Below are positions 29,899 to 39,163 of a stretch of 64,000 nt of DNA, one piece after another. Origin of the DNA: Microlunatus panaciterrae (GTDB taxonomy: Bacteria; Actinomycetota; Actinomycetes; Propionibacteriales; Propionibacteriaceae); contig NZ_JAFBCF010000001.1 of NCBI RefSeq assembly GCF_016907535.1, forward strand, positions 2,666,001 through 2,730,000. Reading direction: 5' to 3'. Numbering within the stretch: position 1 is the stretch's first letter; the number at the start of each line of letters is the position of its first letter. Position numbers and translations under genes: made by a program. Below the pieces are notes generated by a model. That model saw only the letters and a list, made by a program, of their open reading frames with translations, made no database searches and was not told where the DNA came from.

Positions 29899-30682
29899 GC
29901 GCCAGGGCGCCGTCCCGGTGCTGTTGGCGCTGCCGGCCGTGCTCGGCTGCGCCTTCCTGGTGGTGCCGCTGCTGGGGCTGCTGATCAAGGCCCCGTGGGT
30001 GTCGGCGCCAGCGCTGCTGCGCAGCCCCGAGACGCTGCAGGCGCTGCGGCTCTCGCTGGTCACGGCGACGACGGCCACTGCGCTCTCGGTCGTGCTGGGC
30101 GTGCCGCTGGCCTGGCTGTTGGCCCGGCCCGCCGCTCGAGGGAGCGCGCTGCTGCGGGCCCTGGTCACGGTGCCGCTGGTGCTGCCGCCCGTCGTTGGCG
30201 GTGTAGCGCTGTTCACGGTGCTCGGCCGGTCCGGACTGGTCGGTCGACCGCTCTACCAGCTGACCGGCTTCGCCTTCCCGTTCACCCCGTACGCCGTGGT
30301 GCTGGCGCAGGTGTTCGTCGCCATGCCGTATCTGGTGCTGTCGGTGGAGGGGGCGCTGCGTGCCTCGGACCGACGGTTCGAGGAGGCGGCCGCAACCCTC
30401 GGTGCCCCGCCGCTGGTCGTGTTCAGGCGGGTCACGCTGCCTCTGGTCGGACCCGGGATCGTCGCCGGCGCCGTGCTGGCCTGGGCTCGCGCCCTGGGGG
30501 AGTTCGGCGCAACGATCACCTTCGCCGGCAACTTCCCCGGCACCACCCGGACGATGCCGCTCCAGGTCTATCTGGCCCTGGAGACCGACCCTGGTGCCGC
30601 GCTGCTGCTCTCCGTACTGCTGCTCGCGGTGTCCCTGCTGGTGCTGGTGCTGCTCCGCGACCGCTGGGTGACCCGCTGGTGA
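29867..30682 (+). CDS. modB: Molybdate ABC transporter permease ModB
   Basis: A 271-residue membrane protein with about six helices. It has the binding-protein-dependent transport signature EEAAATLGAPPLVVFRRVTLP, which contacts the ATPase. The pattern VTVPLVLPPVVGGVALF, then GEFGATITFAGNFPGTTRTMPL, is characteristic of ModB. ATG 29867 lies within the end of modA; modC overlaps its stop (GTGA), so translation of the three is coupled. Confidence 0.93.
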   Translation: MPVSAHPRAAERQGAVPVLLALPAVLGCAFLVVPLLGLLIKAPWVSAPALLRSPETLQALRLSLVTATTATALSVVLGVPLAWLLARPAARGSALLRALVTVPLVLPPVVGGVALFTVLGRSGLVGRPLYQLTGFAFPFTPYAVVLAQVFVAMPYLVLSVEGALRASDRRFEEAAATLGAPPLVVFRRVTLPLVGPGIVAGAVLAWARALGEFGATITFAGNFPGTTRTMPLQVYLALETDPGAALLLSVLLLAVSLLVLVLLRDRWVTRW

Positions 30683-31755
30683 GCGGGCTGTTGGCCGAGC
30701 TGGACATCCGGCGCGGCGACTTCTCCCTGCTGCTGGAGCTGGCCGTTCGCCCCGGCGAAGTGGTGGCGCTGCTCGGGCCGAACGGTGCCGGGAAGTCGAC
30801 GGCGCTGCGCGCACTGGCGGGCCTGGTGCCGGTGAGTCGGGGCCGGGTGACGATCGGCGGGCAGGCCGTCGAGGACACCGCGTCCGGACGGCGGCTGCCA
30901 CCGCACCGACGCTCGGTGGGCGTGGTGTTCCAGGACTACCTGCTGTTTCCGCACCTCAGCGTGGTGGACAACGTGGCCTTCGGACCGCGGACCCAGGGAA
31001 TGCGGAAGGACGCGGCCCGAGCGATGGCGCAGGAGTGGCTGCGCCGGGTCGGGGCGGCGGACATCGCGCTGGCCAGGGCTCGGCAGATCTCCGGGGGTCA
31101 GGCTCAGCGGGTGGCACTGGCCCGGGCACTGGCGACGCGTCCGCAGCTGCTGCTGCTCGATGAACCGCTGGCTGCACTGGATGCCCGGACCCGGCTGGGG
31201 ATCCGCGGTGAACTGCGCCGGCATCTGAGCACCTTCGAGGGCGCCGCCGTACTGGTCACCCACGATCCGATCGACGCCGCCGTGCTTGCCGACCGGCTGG
31301 TGGTGGTCGAGGACGGCCGCGTGGTCCAGCAGGGAACGCCGAGCGAGGTGGCCCGGCGACCCAGAACGGACTACGTCGCCCGACTGGTCGGTCTGAACCT
31401 GCTGCTCGGGCAGAGCTCCGGCCATCGGGTCACCCTGCCCGACGGCGGCAGCATCACCACCTCGACAGCACTCGACGGTGATGCCTTCACCGCCTTCCGG
31501 CCGGCCGCTGTGTCGCTCTTCACCAGCCGGCCCGACGGAAGCCCCCGCAACCTGTGGCAGGGCCGGATCGTCGGCCTGGAGCCACACGGCGAGGGGGTCC
31601 GCGTCGAGCTGACCGGCACCCCTGACGCGGGCTCGTCGCTGCTGGCCGAGGTTACCCAGGCCGCGGTCGCCGACCTCGATCTTCTGCCGGGCAAGGAGGT
31701 CTGGGCATCGGTCAAGGCCTCCGATGTGGAGAGCTACCCACTCTCCCACGGATGA
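30679..31755 (+). CDS. modC: Molybdate ABC transporter ATP-binding protein ModC
   Basis: A 358-residue ATPase that powers molybdate import. Walker A is LLGPNGAGKSTA, the ABC signature is QISGGQAQRVALARAL, and Walker B is LLLLDEPLAALD with the H-loop at VTHDP. The C-terminal ~100 residues form a TOBE-type regulatory domain (IVGLEPHGEGVRVELTGTP). GTG 30679 overlaps the modB stop. No clear terminator follows; a weak GC hairpin can be drawn just past the stop. Confidence 0.93.
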   Translation: MSGLLAELDIRRGDFSLLLELAVRPGEVVALLGPNGAGKSTALRALAGLVPVSRGRVTIGGQAVEDTASGRRLPPHRRSVGVVFQDYLLFPHLSVVDNVAFGPRTQGMRKDAARAMAQEWLRRVGAADIALARARQISGGQAQRVALARALATRPQLLLLDEPLAALDARTRLGIRGELRRHLSTFEGAAVLVTHDPIDAAVLADRLVVVEDGRVVQQGTPSEVARRPRTDYVARLVGLNLLLGQSSGHRVTLPDGGSITTSTALDGDAFTAFRPAAVSLFTSRPDGSPRNLWQGRIVGLEPHGEGVRVELTGTPDAGSSLLAEVTQAAVADLDLLPGKEVWASVKASDVESYPLSHG

Positions 31756-31806
31756 TCGGCCAAGGACGGACCCCGCCCGGGGCCGGTCAGACGGCACAGG
31801 CGAAGC

Positions 31807-32087
31807 TCAGCTCGGATCCGCCGGACGGTCGCCGGCGACGGTGGGCATCTGCTGGTCGTAGCCGTCGCTGAACACCATGTCCCGCTCGAGGAGGTCTGGT
31901 CCAGGTTGGTGAGGCTGTGGGCGTAGCCCGAGGTGGCGTAGACCTCACGACAGGTGGACTCCGGCAGCGCCAGCTGCGAGGTGGCGATCTTGTTCTGGGT
32001 ACACCGCGCCGCTGGATCAGTCGGCAGGTCGTAGTCCAGACCGCGATCATGGTTCTCAAGATCGTCTTCGCGGTGGTTGATGCGCAT
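31807..32087 (-). pseudogene. Remnant of an intradiol ring-cleavage dioxygenase-like gene
   Basis: The minus strand opens with an ATG at 32087 behind AAGGAAG and encodes the N-terminus DDLENHDRGLDYDLPT, which I recognise from secreted actinobacterial intradiol dioxygenase-like proteins. It then jumps straight to their C-terminal stretch QNKIATSQLALPESTC, EVYATSGYAHSLTNLDQT. About 200 middle residues, including the iron-binding core, are missing. Near 31880 the frame is lost; shifting by one base restores LERDMVFSDGYDQQMPTVAGD-like sequence up to a TGA at 31807. One lost C in the ACCTCC run would explain it. It thus carries both an internal deletion and a frameshift, and is not functional. Confidence 0.75.
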
Positions 32088-32520
32088 GCGCTGCACCTGA
32101 TCTTCCTTGTTTCCAGGGGATGTGGGAACAACACTGGGAGCGCCAACCCGGGATGACCGGCCCGATCGAGGGGACTCACATCCGCGGCATACGTCTTCAC
32201 AGCGGAGGCACAGCGGCGGCCCGCGGCAGCCCAGCGTCGGCGCGCCCGTCACGGCCGCCGGGCCGAGCTGGGGTGGGCGGGGCCGATGCCCGAAGAGTCC
32301 AGCGCGCCCCTGCCTCGCGGAGCTGGGCCACCGGCCCGTCTCGTCGCCGAGATCGGTCCGCGGGAGGTGGGTCTGCCCGCCCGATCGAGCAGCTGGAGGC
32401 GAAGATCCGGCCCCCAGCTGTTCGGCTGCAAGGAATCGACCACTCATCGGCCGGGCGCTGCCGCCCCTGCGCCTGACGCCACGCAGCGCCGGCTGACGAC
32501 TGGTCGTTTCCTCCCACCCC
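32088..32520. other. Intergenic stretch with no recognisable gene
   Basis: Open frames cross this stretch on both strands, but none has a recognisable motif, a ribosome-binding site or a natural amino-acid composition; their products are Arg, Pro, Ala and Ser rich. It lies directly upstream of the dioxygenase remnant and may be decayed DNA. I see no RNA gene or terminator. Confidence 0.5.
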
Positions 32521-32566
32521 CGCTGGAGATGCTCCGTGACGGCCGCTGGAGATGCGCCGTGACGGT
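32521..32566 (+). repeat. Two tandem copies of a 23-bp unit
   Basis: CGCTGGAGATG...CCGTGACGG occurs at 32521-32543 and again at 32544-32566, with two differences between copies. It directly abuts the dispersed 72-bp repeat. Confidence 0.8.
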
Positions 32567-32636
32567 TTCCCAAGTCGACTTGGGAATCCGTCACGAAGCC
32601 AGGGAAATCTGCCGCGCTGAGTGACAGGTTCCCTGG
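32565..32636 (+). repeat. Dispersed 72-bp palindromic repeat, copy 1
   Basis: This 72-bp element begins with the palindromic core CCCAAGTCGACTTGGG and ends with GTGACAGGTTCCCTGG. The reverse complement of 43557-43628 is also 72 bp and agrees at 58 of 72 positions by my alignment. Both copies are intergenic. Copy 1 has lost the internal symmetry seen in copy 2. Confidence 0.8.
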
Positions 32637-32889
32637 CTTCGTACGGTCGCGGTCACCCGATCCCGGTACGGCCGGTCGGCGCCGCGGGTCGGTGGATCGC
32701 CGGACCTTCTCCGGCCGGGGCCGAACTCCGCTCCGACGACTCCTCGACCGAGGTCTGCTCACCAGTCCTCCAGCGACCCGGCAGCCGACGAGGCCAGGCG
32801 GGGGCAGGACCACCTCAGCCCCCCGCGGGCACGGGGACTGGATGCCGGCGACGCGACCCCGCCAGACCTCAGCCAGCCGCGAGTGGCCG
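32637..32889. other. Intergenic stretch before MOSC gene, nothing recognised
   Basis: The MOSC frame stays open upstream into this region, but its leaderless promoter sits at 32890, so this DNA should not be translated with it. I see no other feature. Confidence 0.4.
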
Positions 32890-32895
32890 TACCCT
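32890..32895 (+). promoter_or_regulatory. -10 box for leaderless MOSC gene
   Basis: TACCCT is followed by seven bases and then GTG 32903. The -35 region (AGACCT or CAGACC) is poor. Confidence 0.5.
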
Positions 32896-32902
32896 TGCCG
32901 TC

Positions 32903-33571
32903 GTGGCACAACTCGACTCCGTCAACATCGGCGTACCGGTCGCCAACCCGTACAAGACGACCCGGACGACCGGCATCAACAAGCAGCCGCAGCCCGGACC
33001 GGTCGAGGTGCGGGCACCGGGGCCGAAGACCAGCGGCGCGGGTAGCGGGCTGATCGGCGACCACATCGGTGACACCAAGCACCACGGCGGCGACGACCAG
33101 GCGGTCTACGCCTTCGCCCGGGAGGACCTGGACAACTGGGAGCAGCGGCTGGGCCGCGACCTGCCCAACGGGTTCTTCGGTGAGAACCTCACCACCCGCG
33201 GCCTGGACGTCAACGGCGCCCTGCTCGGCGAGCGCTGGCGGATCGGGGACCAGGTCGAGCTGCAGGTGACGTTCGGCCGCATCCCGTGCTCCACCTTCCG
33301 CGGCTGGACGGGGGAGCGGGGCTGGCTGAAGACGTTCACCGCGGAGGCCCGGCCCGGCACCTACCTCCGGGTCGTCACGCCCGGCCTGATCCGCGCCGGC
33401 GACCCCGTCGAGGTGAGCTTCACCCCGGACCACGACGTGACGGTGTCGCTGGGCTTCCGGGCCGTCACCACCGCGCCCGACGAGCTGTCCCGGCTGCACG
33501 CAGCCGAGGAGTACCTCGACGAGGAGCTGCTGGCGATGGTGGCGCGGCGGGAGACCTTCCAGATCGGTTGA
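32903..33571 (+). CDS. MOSC-domain protein (YiiM-like)
   Basis: A 222-residue MOSC-domain protein, a family linked to molybdenum-cofactor sulfur transfer and to molybdenum enzymes acting on N-hydroxylated compounds. Visible landmarks are KHHGGDDQAVYAFAREDLDNWE, GFFGENLTTRGLDVNGALLGE and the conserved Cys of FGRIPCSTFRGW, the likely sulfur- or Moco-binding residue. The N-terminus fits a start at GTG 32903, set by the leaderless -10 box. It lies downstream of modABC, from which it is separated by pseudogene and repeat DNA, suggesting a molybdenum-related neighbourhood. Confidence 0.85.
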   Translation: MAQLDSVNIGVPVANPYKTTRTTGINKQPQPGPVEVRAPGPKTSGAGSGLIGDHIGDTKHHGGDDQAVYAFAREDLDNWEQRLGRDLPNGFFGENLTTRGLDVNGALLGERWRIGDQVELQVTFGRIPCSTFRGWTGERGWLKTFTAEARPGTYLRVVTPGLIRAGDPVEVSFTPDHDVTVSLGFRAVTTAPDELSRLHAAEEYLDEELLAMVARRETFQIG

Positions 33572-33624
33572 CCTCTTGGGCCGCCCGGTACGCTGGTGGC
33601 TGGGCTGAACGGCAGGTCCGCGTT

Positions 33625-33653
33625 TTGACCGTACGCGGACGACGAGATAGCCT
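33625..33653 (+). promoter_or_regulatory. Promoter of rpsL-rpsG-fusA operon
   Basis: TTGACC (33625-33630), exactly 17 bp and TAGCCT (33648-33653) give a start near 33660 and a leader of about 140 nt before rpsL. Confidence 0.75.
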
Positions 33654-33799
33654 TACTCCTTGTGTTCGGGCTTGCCCGACTCCTTGTGCGTGCCCCCTTT
33701 GTCTATACCAGATGTGGTGGTGTTCGCACGGCGGTTGAGCCGATGACTTCTCATCGCCTCGAGCGCGACCCATCCAAAGACAGAAAGAGATACGACGCG

Positions 33800-34171
33800 G
33801 TGCCCACAATTCAGCAGTTGGTCCGGAAGGGCCGCTCAGACAAGGTGAGCAAGAACAAGACCCCGGCGCTCAAGGGTTCGCCCCAGCGCCGTGGTGTGTG
33901 CACGCGGGTGTACACCACCACGCCCAAGAAGCCGAACTCAGCGCTGCGCAAGGTTGCTCGCGTTCGGTTGTCCAGCGGCATGGAGGTCACGGCCTACATC
34001 CCCGGCGTCGGTCACAACCTGCAGGAGCACTCGATGGTGCTCGTGCGTGGCGGTCGTGTGAAGGACCTGCCCGGCGTCCGCTACAAGATCATCCGCGGCT
34101 CGCTCGACACCCAGGGTGTCAAGAACCGCAAGCAGGCTCGCAGCCGTTACGGCGCGAAGAAGGAGAAGTAA
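33800..34171 (+). CDS. rpsL: Small ribosomal subunit protein uS12
   Basis: A 123-residue decoding-centre protein. GTG 33800 follows GAAAGAGA and gives the standard [11 protein letters not shown] start. [20 protein letters not shown] and [17 protein letters not shown] contain the lysines whose change gives streptomycin resistance; they are wild type. The stop TAA shares its last base with the ATG of rpsG. Confidence 0.97.
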   Translation: MPTIQQLVRKGRSDKVSKNKTPALKGSPQRRGVCTRVYTTTPKKPNSALRKVARVRLSSGMEVTAYIPGVGHNLQEHSMVLVRGGRVKDLPGVRYKIIRGSLDTQGVKNRKQARSRYGAKKEK

Positions 34172-34641
34172 TGCCTCGCAAGGGTCCCGCTCCGAAGCGG
34201 CCGGTCCTCGTTGACCCGGTCTACGGCTCCCCGCTGGTCAGCCAGTTGGTGAGCAAGGTGCTGCTCGACGGCAAGAAGACGATCGCCCAGGGCATCGTCT
34301 ACACCGCTCTTGAGGGCGCCCGCACCAAGACCGGTGTCGACCCGGTGCAGACGCTGAAGCGTGCACTGGACAACGTCAAGCCGGCGATCGAGGTCAAGAG
34401 CCGTCGCGTCGGTGGCGCCACCTACCAGGTGCCGATCGAGGTCAAGCCGAACCGTTCCACCACGCTGGCCATGCGCTGGCTGGTCAGCTTCTCCCGGCAG
34501 CGCCGCGAGAAGACCATGGCTGAGCGTCTGATGAACGAGATCCTGGACGCCTCCAACGGCCTGGGCGCCGCAGTGAAGCGTCGCGAGGACACCCACAAGA
34601 TGGCCGAAGCCAACAAGGCCTTTGCCCATTACCGCTGGTAA
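34171..34641 (+). CDS. rpsG: Small ribosomal subunit protein uS7
   Basis: A 156-residue 16S-binding protein that nucleates the 30S head. [40 protein letters not shown] and [13 protein letters not shown] are diagnostic. The start overlaps the rpsL stop by one base. About 100 nt without a gene separate it from fusA. Confidence 0.97.
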   Translation: MPRKGPAPKRPVLVDPVYGSPLVSQLVSKVLLDGKKTIAQGIVYTALEGARTKTGVDPVQTLKRALDNVKPAIEVKSRRVGGATYQVPIEVKPNRSTTLAMRWLVSFSRQRREKTMAERLMNEILDASNGLGAAVKRREDTHKMAEANKAFAHYRW

Positions 34642-34743
34642 TCAATCAGCACCGCTGGCAACCCCAGCACCCAAAGACGCTGTCATCGTCCGGACGGACC
34701 TGGCAGCACCAGTACGCACAAGAATTAGAGGTTGAACGCTTCC

Positions 34744-36840
34744 GTGGCTGTCGAGATCAAGACTGACCTGGGCAAGGTTCGCAATATCGGGATCATGGCC
34801 CACATTGACGCGGGCAAGACCACCACGACCGAACGCATCCTGTTCTACACCGGCATCAACTACAAGATCGGTGAAGTGCACGACGGCGCAGCGACGATGG
34901 ACTGGATGGAGCAGGAGCAGGAGCGGGGGATCACCATCACCTCCGCGGCAACGACCTGCCACTGGAAAGACCACACCATCAACATCATCGACACCCCTGG
35001 CCACGTGGACTTCACGGTTGAGGTGGAGCGTTCGCTCCGCGTCCTCGACGGTGCCGTGGCCGTGTTCGACGGTGTCGCCGGCGTGGAGCCGCAGAGCCAG
35101 ACCGTTTGGCGTCAGGCCGACCGCTACGAGGTGCCGCGGATCTGCTTCGTCAACAAGCTGGACCGTACCGGCGCCAGCTTCGACTTCTGCGTCGAGACCA
35201 TCAAGAACCGGCTGAACGCCATCCCGGCCGTGCTGCAGCTGCCGATCGGGTCCGAGGCCGACTTCATCGGCGTCGTCGACCTGGTCCGGATGCGTGCACT
35301 GACCTGGCGCGGCGAGACCGCGATCGGCGAGGACTACACGATCGAGGACATCCCGGCCGACCTCAAGGCGAAGGCCGAGCAGGCGCACCATGACCTGATC
35401 GAGACGGTCGCCGAGCACGATGACGAGCTGATGGAGCTCTACATCGAGGGCGTGGAGCCGACCGTCGAGCAGCTCCAGCACGCGATCCGTCGTGCGGTGC
35501 TGTCCAGCTCGATCACCGCCGTGCTGTGTGGCACCGCGTTCAAGAACAAGGGCGTCCAGCCCCTGCTCGACGCGGTCATCCACTACCTGCCGTCGCCGCT
35601 CGACGTGCCCGCCATCAAGGGCTTCAAGCCCGGCGACGAGTCGGTCGAGATCGACCGTCACCCGACCGAGGACGACCCGTTCGCGGCGCTGGCGTTCAAG
35701 ATCGCCGCCGACCCGCACCTGGGCAAGCTGACCTACATCCGGCTCTACTCGGGCTTCCTGGAGACCGGCACGACCGTTCTGAACAGCACCAAGCAGCGCA
35801 AGGAACGGATCGGCAAGATCTACCAGATGCACGCCAACAAGCGTCAGGAGATCGCCCGCGTCGGCGCCGGTCAGATCGTCGCTGTGATGGGCCTGAAGGA
35901 CACCACCACCGGCGAGACCCTCTGCGACCAGGCCAACCCGGTCGTACTGGAGTCGATGGACTTCCCGGCGCCGGTGATCGAGCAGGCCATCGAGCCGAAG
36001 ACCAAGAGCGACCAGGAGAAGCTGGGCACAGCCATCCAGCGGTTGGCCGAAGAGGATCCGACCTTCCGCGTCCACACCGACGACGAGACCGGTCAGACCA
36101 TCATCGCGGGGATGGGCGAGCTGCACCTCGAGGTGCTGATCGACCGGATGAAGCGTGAGTTCAAGGTCGAGGCCAACATCGGCAAGCCGCAGGTCGCCTA
36201 CCGCGAGACCCTGCGCCGCAAGGTGGAGAAGGTCGAGTACACCCACAAGAAGCAGTCGGGTGGCTCGGGCCAGTACGCCCGGGTGATCATCGACATGGAG
36301 CCGCTGGAGCCGGGCTCGGGTTACGAGTTCGTCAACGGCGTCACCGGTGGCCGCATCCCGCGGGAGTACATCCCGGCAGTGGATGAGGGCATCCAGGAGG
36401 CCATGCAGTTCGGTGTGCTCGCCGGCTACCCGGTCGAGGACATCAAGGTGACGCTGCAGGACGGCGCCTACCACGACGTCGACTCGTCTGAGCTCGCCTT
36501 CAAGATCGCCGGCTCGATGGTCTTCAAGGAGGCCGCCCGGCGTGCCGACCCGGCTCTGCTGGAGCCGATGATGGCCGTCGAGGTGACCACCCCCGAGGAC
36601 TACCTGGGCACCGTGATCGGCGACCTCAACTCCCGCCGCGGCCAGATCCAGGCCATGAACGACCGGCACGGCAACAAGGTCGTGGACGCGCTCGTTCCGC
36701 TGTCGGAGATGTTCGGCTACGTCGGCGACCTCAGGTCCAAGACCTCCGGCCAGGCGTCGTACTCGATGGAGTTCCACTCCTACGCAGAGACCCCGAAGAA
36801 CGTCGCGGACGAGATCATCCAGAAGGCCCGCGGCGAGTGA
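34744..36840 (+). CDS. fusA: Elongation factor G
   Basis: A 698-residue translocation GTPase. GTG 34744 gives the start [18 protein letters not shown]. The G-domain motifs are [13 protein letters not shown] (P-loop), RGITITSAA (switch I), DTPGHVDF and NKLD. Domain IV has [15 protein letters not shown] and [18 protein letters not shown]. Length and order are normal. The ribosome-binding site is weak (AGAGG 12 bases upstream); an in-frame TTG at 34732 is less likely. tuf follows after about 170 nt with its own promoter. Confidence 0.96.
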   Translation: MAVEIKTDLGKVRNIGIMAHIDAGKTTTTERILFYTGINYKIGEVHDGAATMDWMEQEQERGITITSAATTCHWKDHTINIIDTPGHVDFTVEVERSLRVLDGAVAVFDGVAGVEPQSQTVWRQADRYEVPRICFVNKLDRTGASFDFCVETIKNRLNAIPAVLQLPIGSEADFIGVVDLVRMRALTWRGETAIGEDYTIEDIPADLKAKAEQAHHDLIETVAEHDDELMELYIEGVEPTVEQLQHAIRRAVLSSSITAVLCGTAFKNKGVQPLLDAVIHYLPSPLDVPAIKGFKPGDESVEIDRHPTEDDPFAALAFKIAADPHLGKLTYIRLYSGFLETGTTVLNSTKQRKERIGKIYQMHANKRQEIARVGAGQIVAVMGLKDTTTGETLCDQANPVVLESMDFPAPVIEQAIEPKTKSDQEKLGTAIQRLAEEDPTFRVHTDDETGQTIIAGMGELHLEVLIDRMKREFKVEANIGKPQVAYRETLRRKVEKVEYTHKKQSGGSGQYARVIIDMEPLEPGSGYEFVNGVTGGRIPREYIPAVDEGIQEAMQFGVLAGYPVEDIKVTLQDGAYHDVDSSELAFKIAGSMVFKEAARRADPALLEPMMAVEVTTPEDYLGTVIGDLNSRRGQIQAMNDRHGNKVVDALVPLSEMFGYVGDLRSKTSGQASYSMEFHSYAETPKNVADEIIQKARGE

Positions 36841-36893
36841 GCGCGACGGTTGCGGCGCGGAACAGCCTCACCGGCTGCTCGGCCGCAACCAGT

Positions 36894-36922
36894 TTGACCC
36901 GTACGGATTCGTACACAAAACT
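36894..36922 (+). promoter_or_regulatory. Putative promoter of tuf
   Basis: TTGACC (36894-36899), a 17-bp spacer and AAAACT (36917-36922) could drive tuf separately from fusA. The spacer contains a small inverted repeat (GTACG...CGTAC, 36901-36914). Confidence 0.45.
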
Positions 36923-37012
36923 TAGGCCGAACCAAATCTCGGAACGACCGAAGTAGTCCAAACCCAAGTACGCCCCGCGAAAAGCGTGGCGACAATCCTA
37001 GAAGGAGCCCAA

Positions 37013-38206
<1,194 letters not shown>

Positions 38207-38236
38207 TCACCTCACACTGAGCTGGTTGCAGACTCT

Positions 38237-38272
38237 GGGCCCTGGTACCGCATCGCGGTGCCGGGGCCCTTT
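38237..38272 (+). terminator. Terminator after tuf
   Basis: Fifteen-base arms (38237-38251 and 38255-38269; two G-T pairs) enclose a 3-nt loop, and TTT follows. It lies between convergent tuf and the SDR gene and may act in both directions. Confidence 0.85.
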
Positions 38273-38307
38273 GCCGTTCCCGGGGCGCTGCCGGTTGGCT
38301 GGGAGGC

Positions 38308-39048
38308 TCAGCGCCCGCCGCTGACGTCCACGGTGGTGCCGGTCAGGTAGGAGGCACGGTCGGAGGCCAGGAACGCGATCGTGTCGGCGACCTCCTCGGC
38401 GGTGCCCGGACGCCCCATCGGCGGGGTGCTGCCGAGCCGTTCCAGTCGTCCCGGCGCGTGGATCTCGGTGTCGATCAACCCGGGACGAACGCCCACCACC
38501 CGGATGCCTTCGGCGCCCACCTCGGCGGCGAGACCGATCGTCAGCGCGTCGATGGCGGCCTTGCTGGCGGCGTAGTCCACATACTCCCCGGCACCACCGA
38601 GCACGGCCGCCCGGGAGGAGACGTTGACGATCACTCCGCCGCGGCCGCCGTGCATGCTCGACATCCGCCGGACGGCGTGGGCGGCGACCAGGAAGGCGCC
38701 GGTGACGTTGGTGGCGAACAGCTGGTTGACCCGATCCGCGTCGTAGTGCTCGACCCGCGACGCCGGCGGGACCACCCCGGCATTGTTGACCACGGCGTCG
38801 ATCTCGCCGAGTCCGGTGGCGGCCGCCGCGAACAGGGCAGCGATGTCGTCCTGGTCGGACACGTCGGCTCGGACGGTCAGAGCGCGGCGGCCGAGTGCGC
38901 GGCACTCCTCGGCGACCTGCTCGGCCGCATCCTGGCGGGCCCGATAGCTGATGGCGATGTCCCAGCCCTCGGCTGCCAGCGCGCGAGCGGTTGCGGCACC
39001 GATGCCGCGGCTGCCGCCGGTGATCAGGGCGACCTTGGAGAGTGCCAT
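38308..39048 (-). CDS. Short-chain dehydrogenase/reductase (SDR)
   Basis: A 246-residue classical SDR. ATG 39048 is chosen because GGAAGG lies eight bases upstream and VALITGGSRGIGAATARAL follows at once. The cofactor-binding TGGSRGIG, the VNNAGV motif and the catalytic Y-A-A-S-K tetrad residues (EYVDYAASKAAIDAL) are present. The C-terminus ends with TGTTVDVSGGR, the usual final strand. It is probably an NAD(P)-dependent 3-ketoacyl or sugar oxidoreductase; the substrate is unknown. It converges with tuf, and treY lies upstream on the same strand. Confidence 0.88.
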   Translation of the reverse strand: MALSKVALITGGSRGIGAATARALAAEGWDIAISYRARQDAAEQVAEECRALGRRALTVRADVSDQDDIAALFAAAATGLGEIDAVVNNAGVVPPASRVEHYDADRVNQLFATNVTGAFLVAAHAVRRMSSMHGGRGGVIVNVSSRAAVLGGAGEYVDYAASKAAIDALTIGLAAEVGAEGIRVVGVRPGLIDTEIHAPGRLERLGSTPPMGRPGTAEEVADTIAFLASDRASYLTGTTVDVSGGR

Positions 39049-39163
39049 GGGGCCAGCCTTCCACACCCTGAGAATCTGGAGCGCGTTGCACCCCGCCGCC
39101 GGAGGCCCCGCCTGGCTCGGCGGGCCCCGGCCAACGGCGTCCAGGTTTTCAGGGTGCCGGGCG

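Noticed and set aside
32088-32520. Possible protein genes in the gap upstream of the dioxygenase remnant
   Set aside because: Frames on both strands have biased composition, no ribosome-binding sites and no recognisable domains.
31734-32909. 391-codon minus-strand frame spanning the mod-MOSC gap
   Set aside because: It joins unrelated DNA. Only its 3' part contains the dioxygenase remnant, and that is itself frameshifted.
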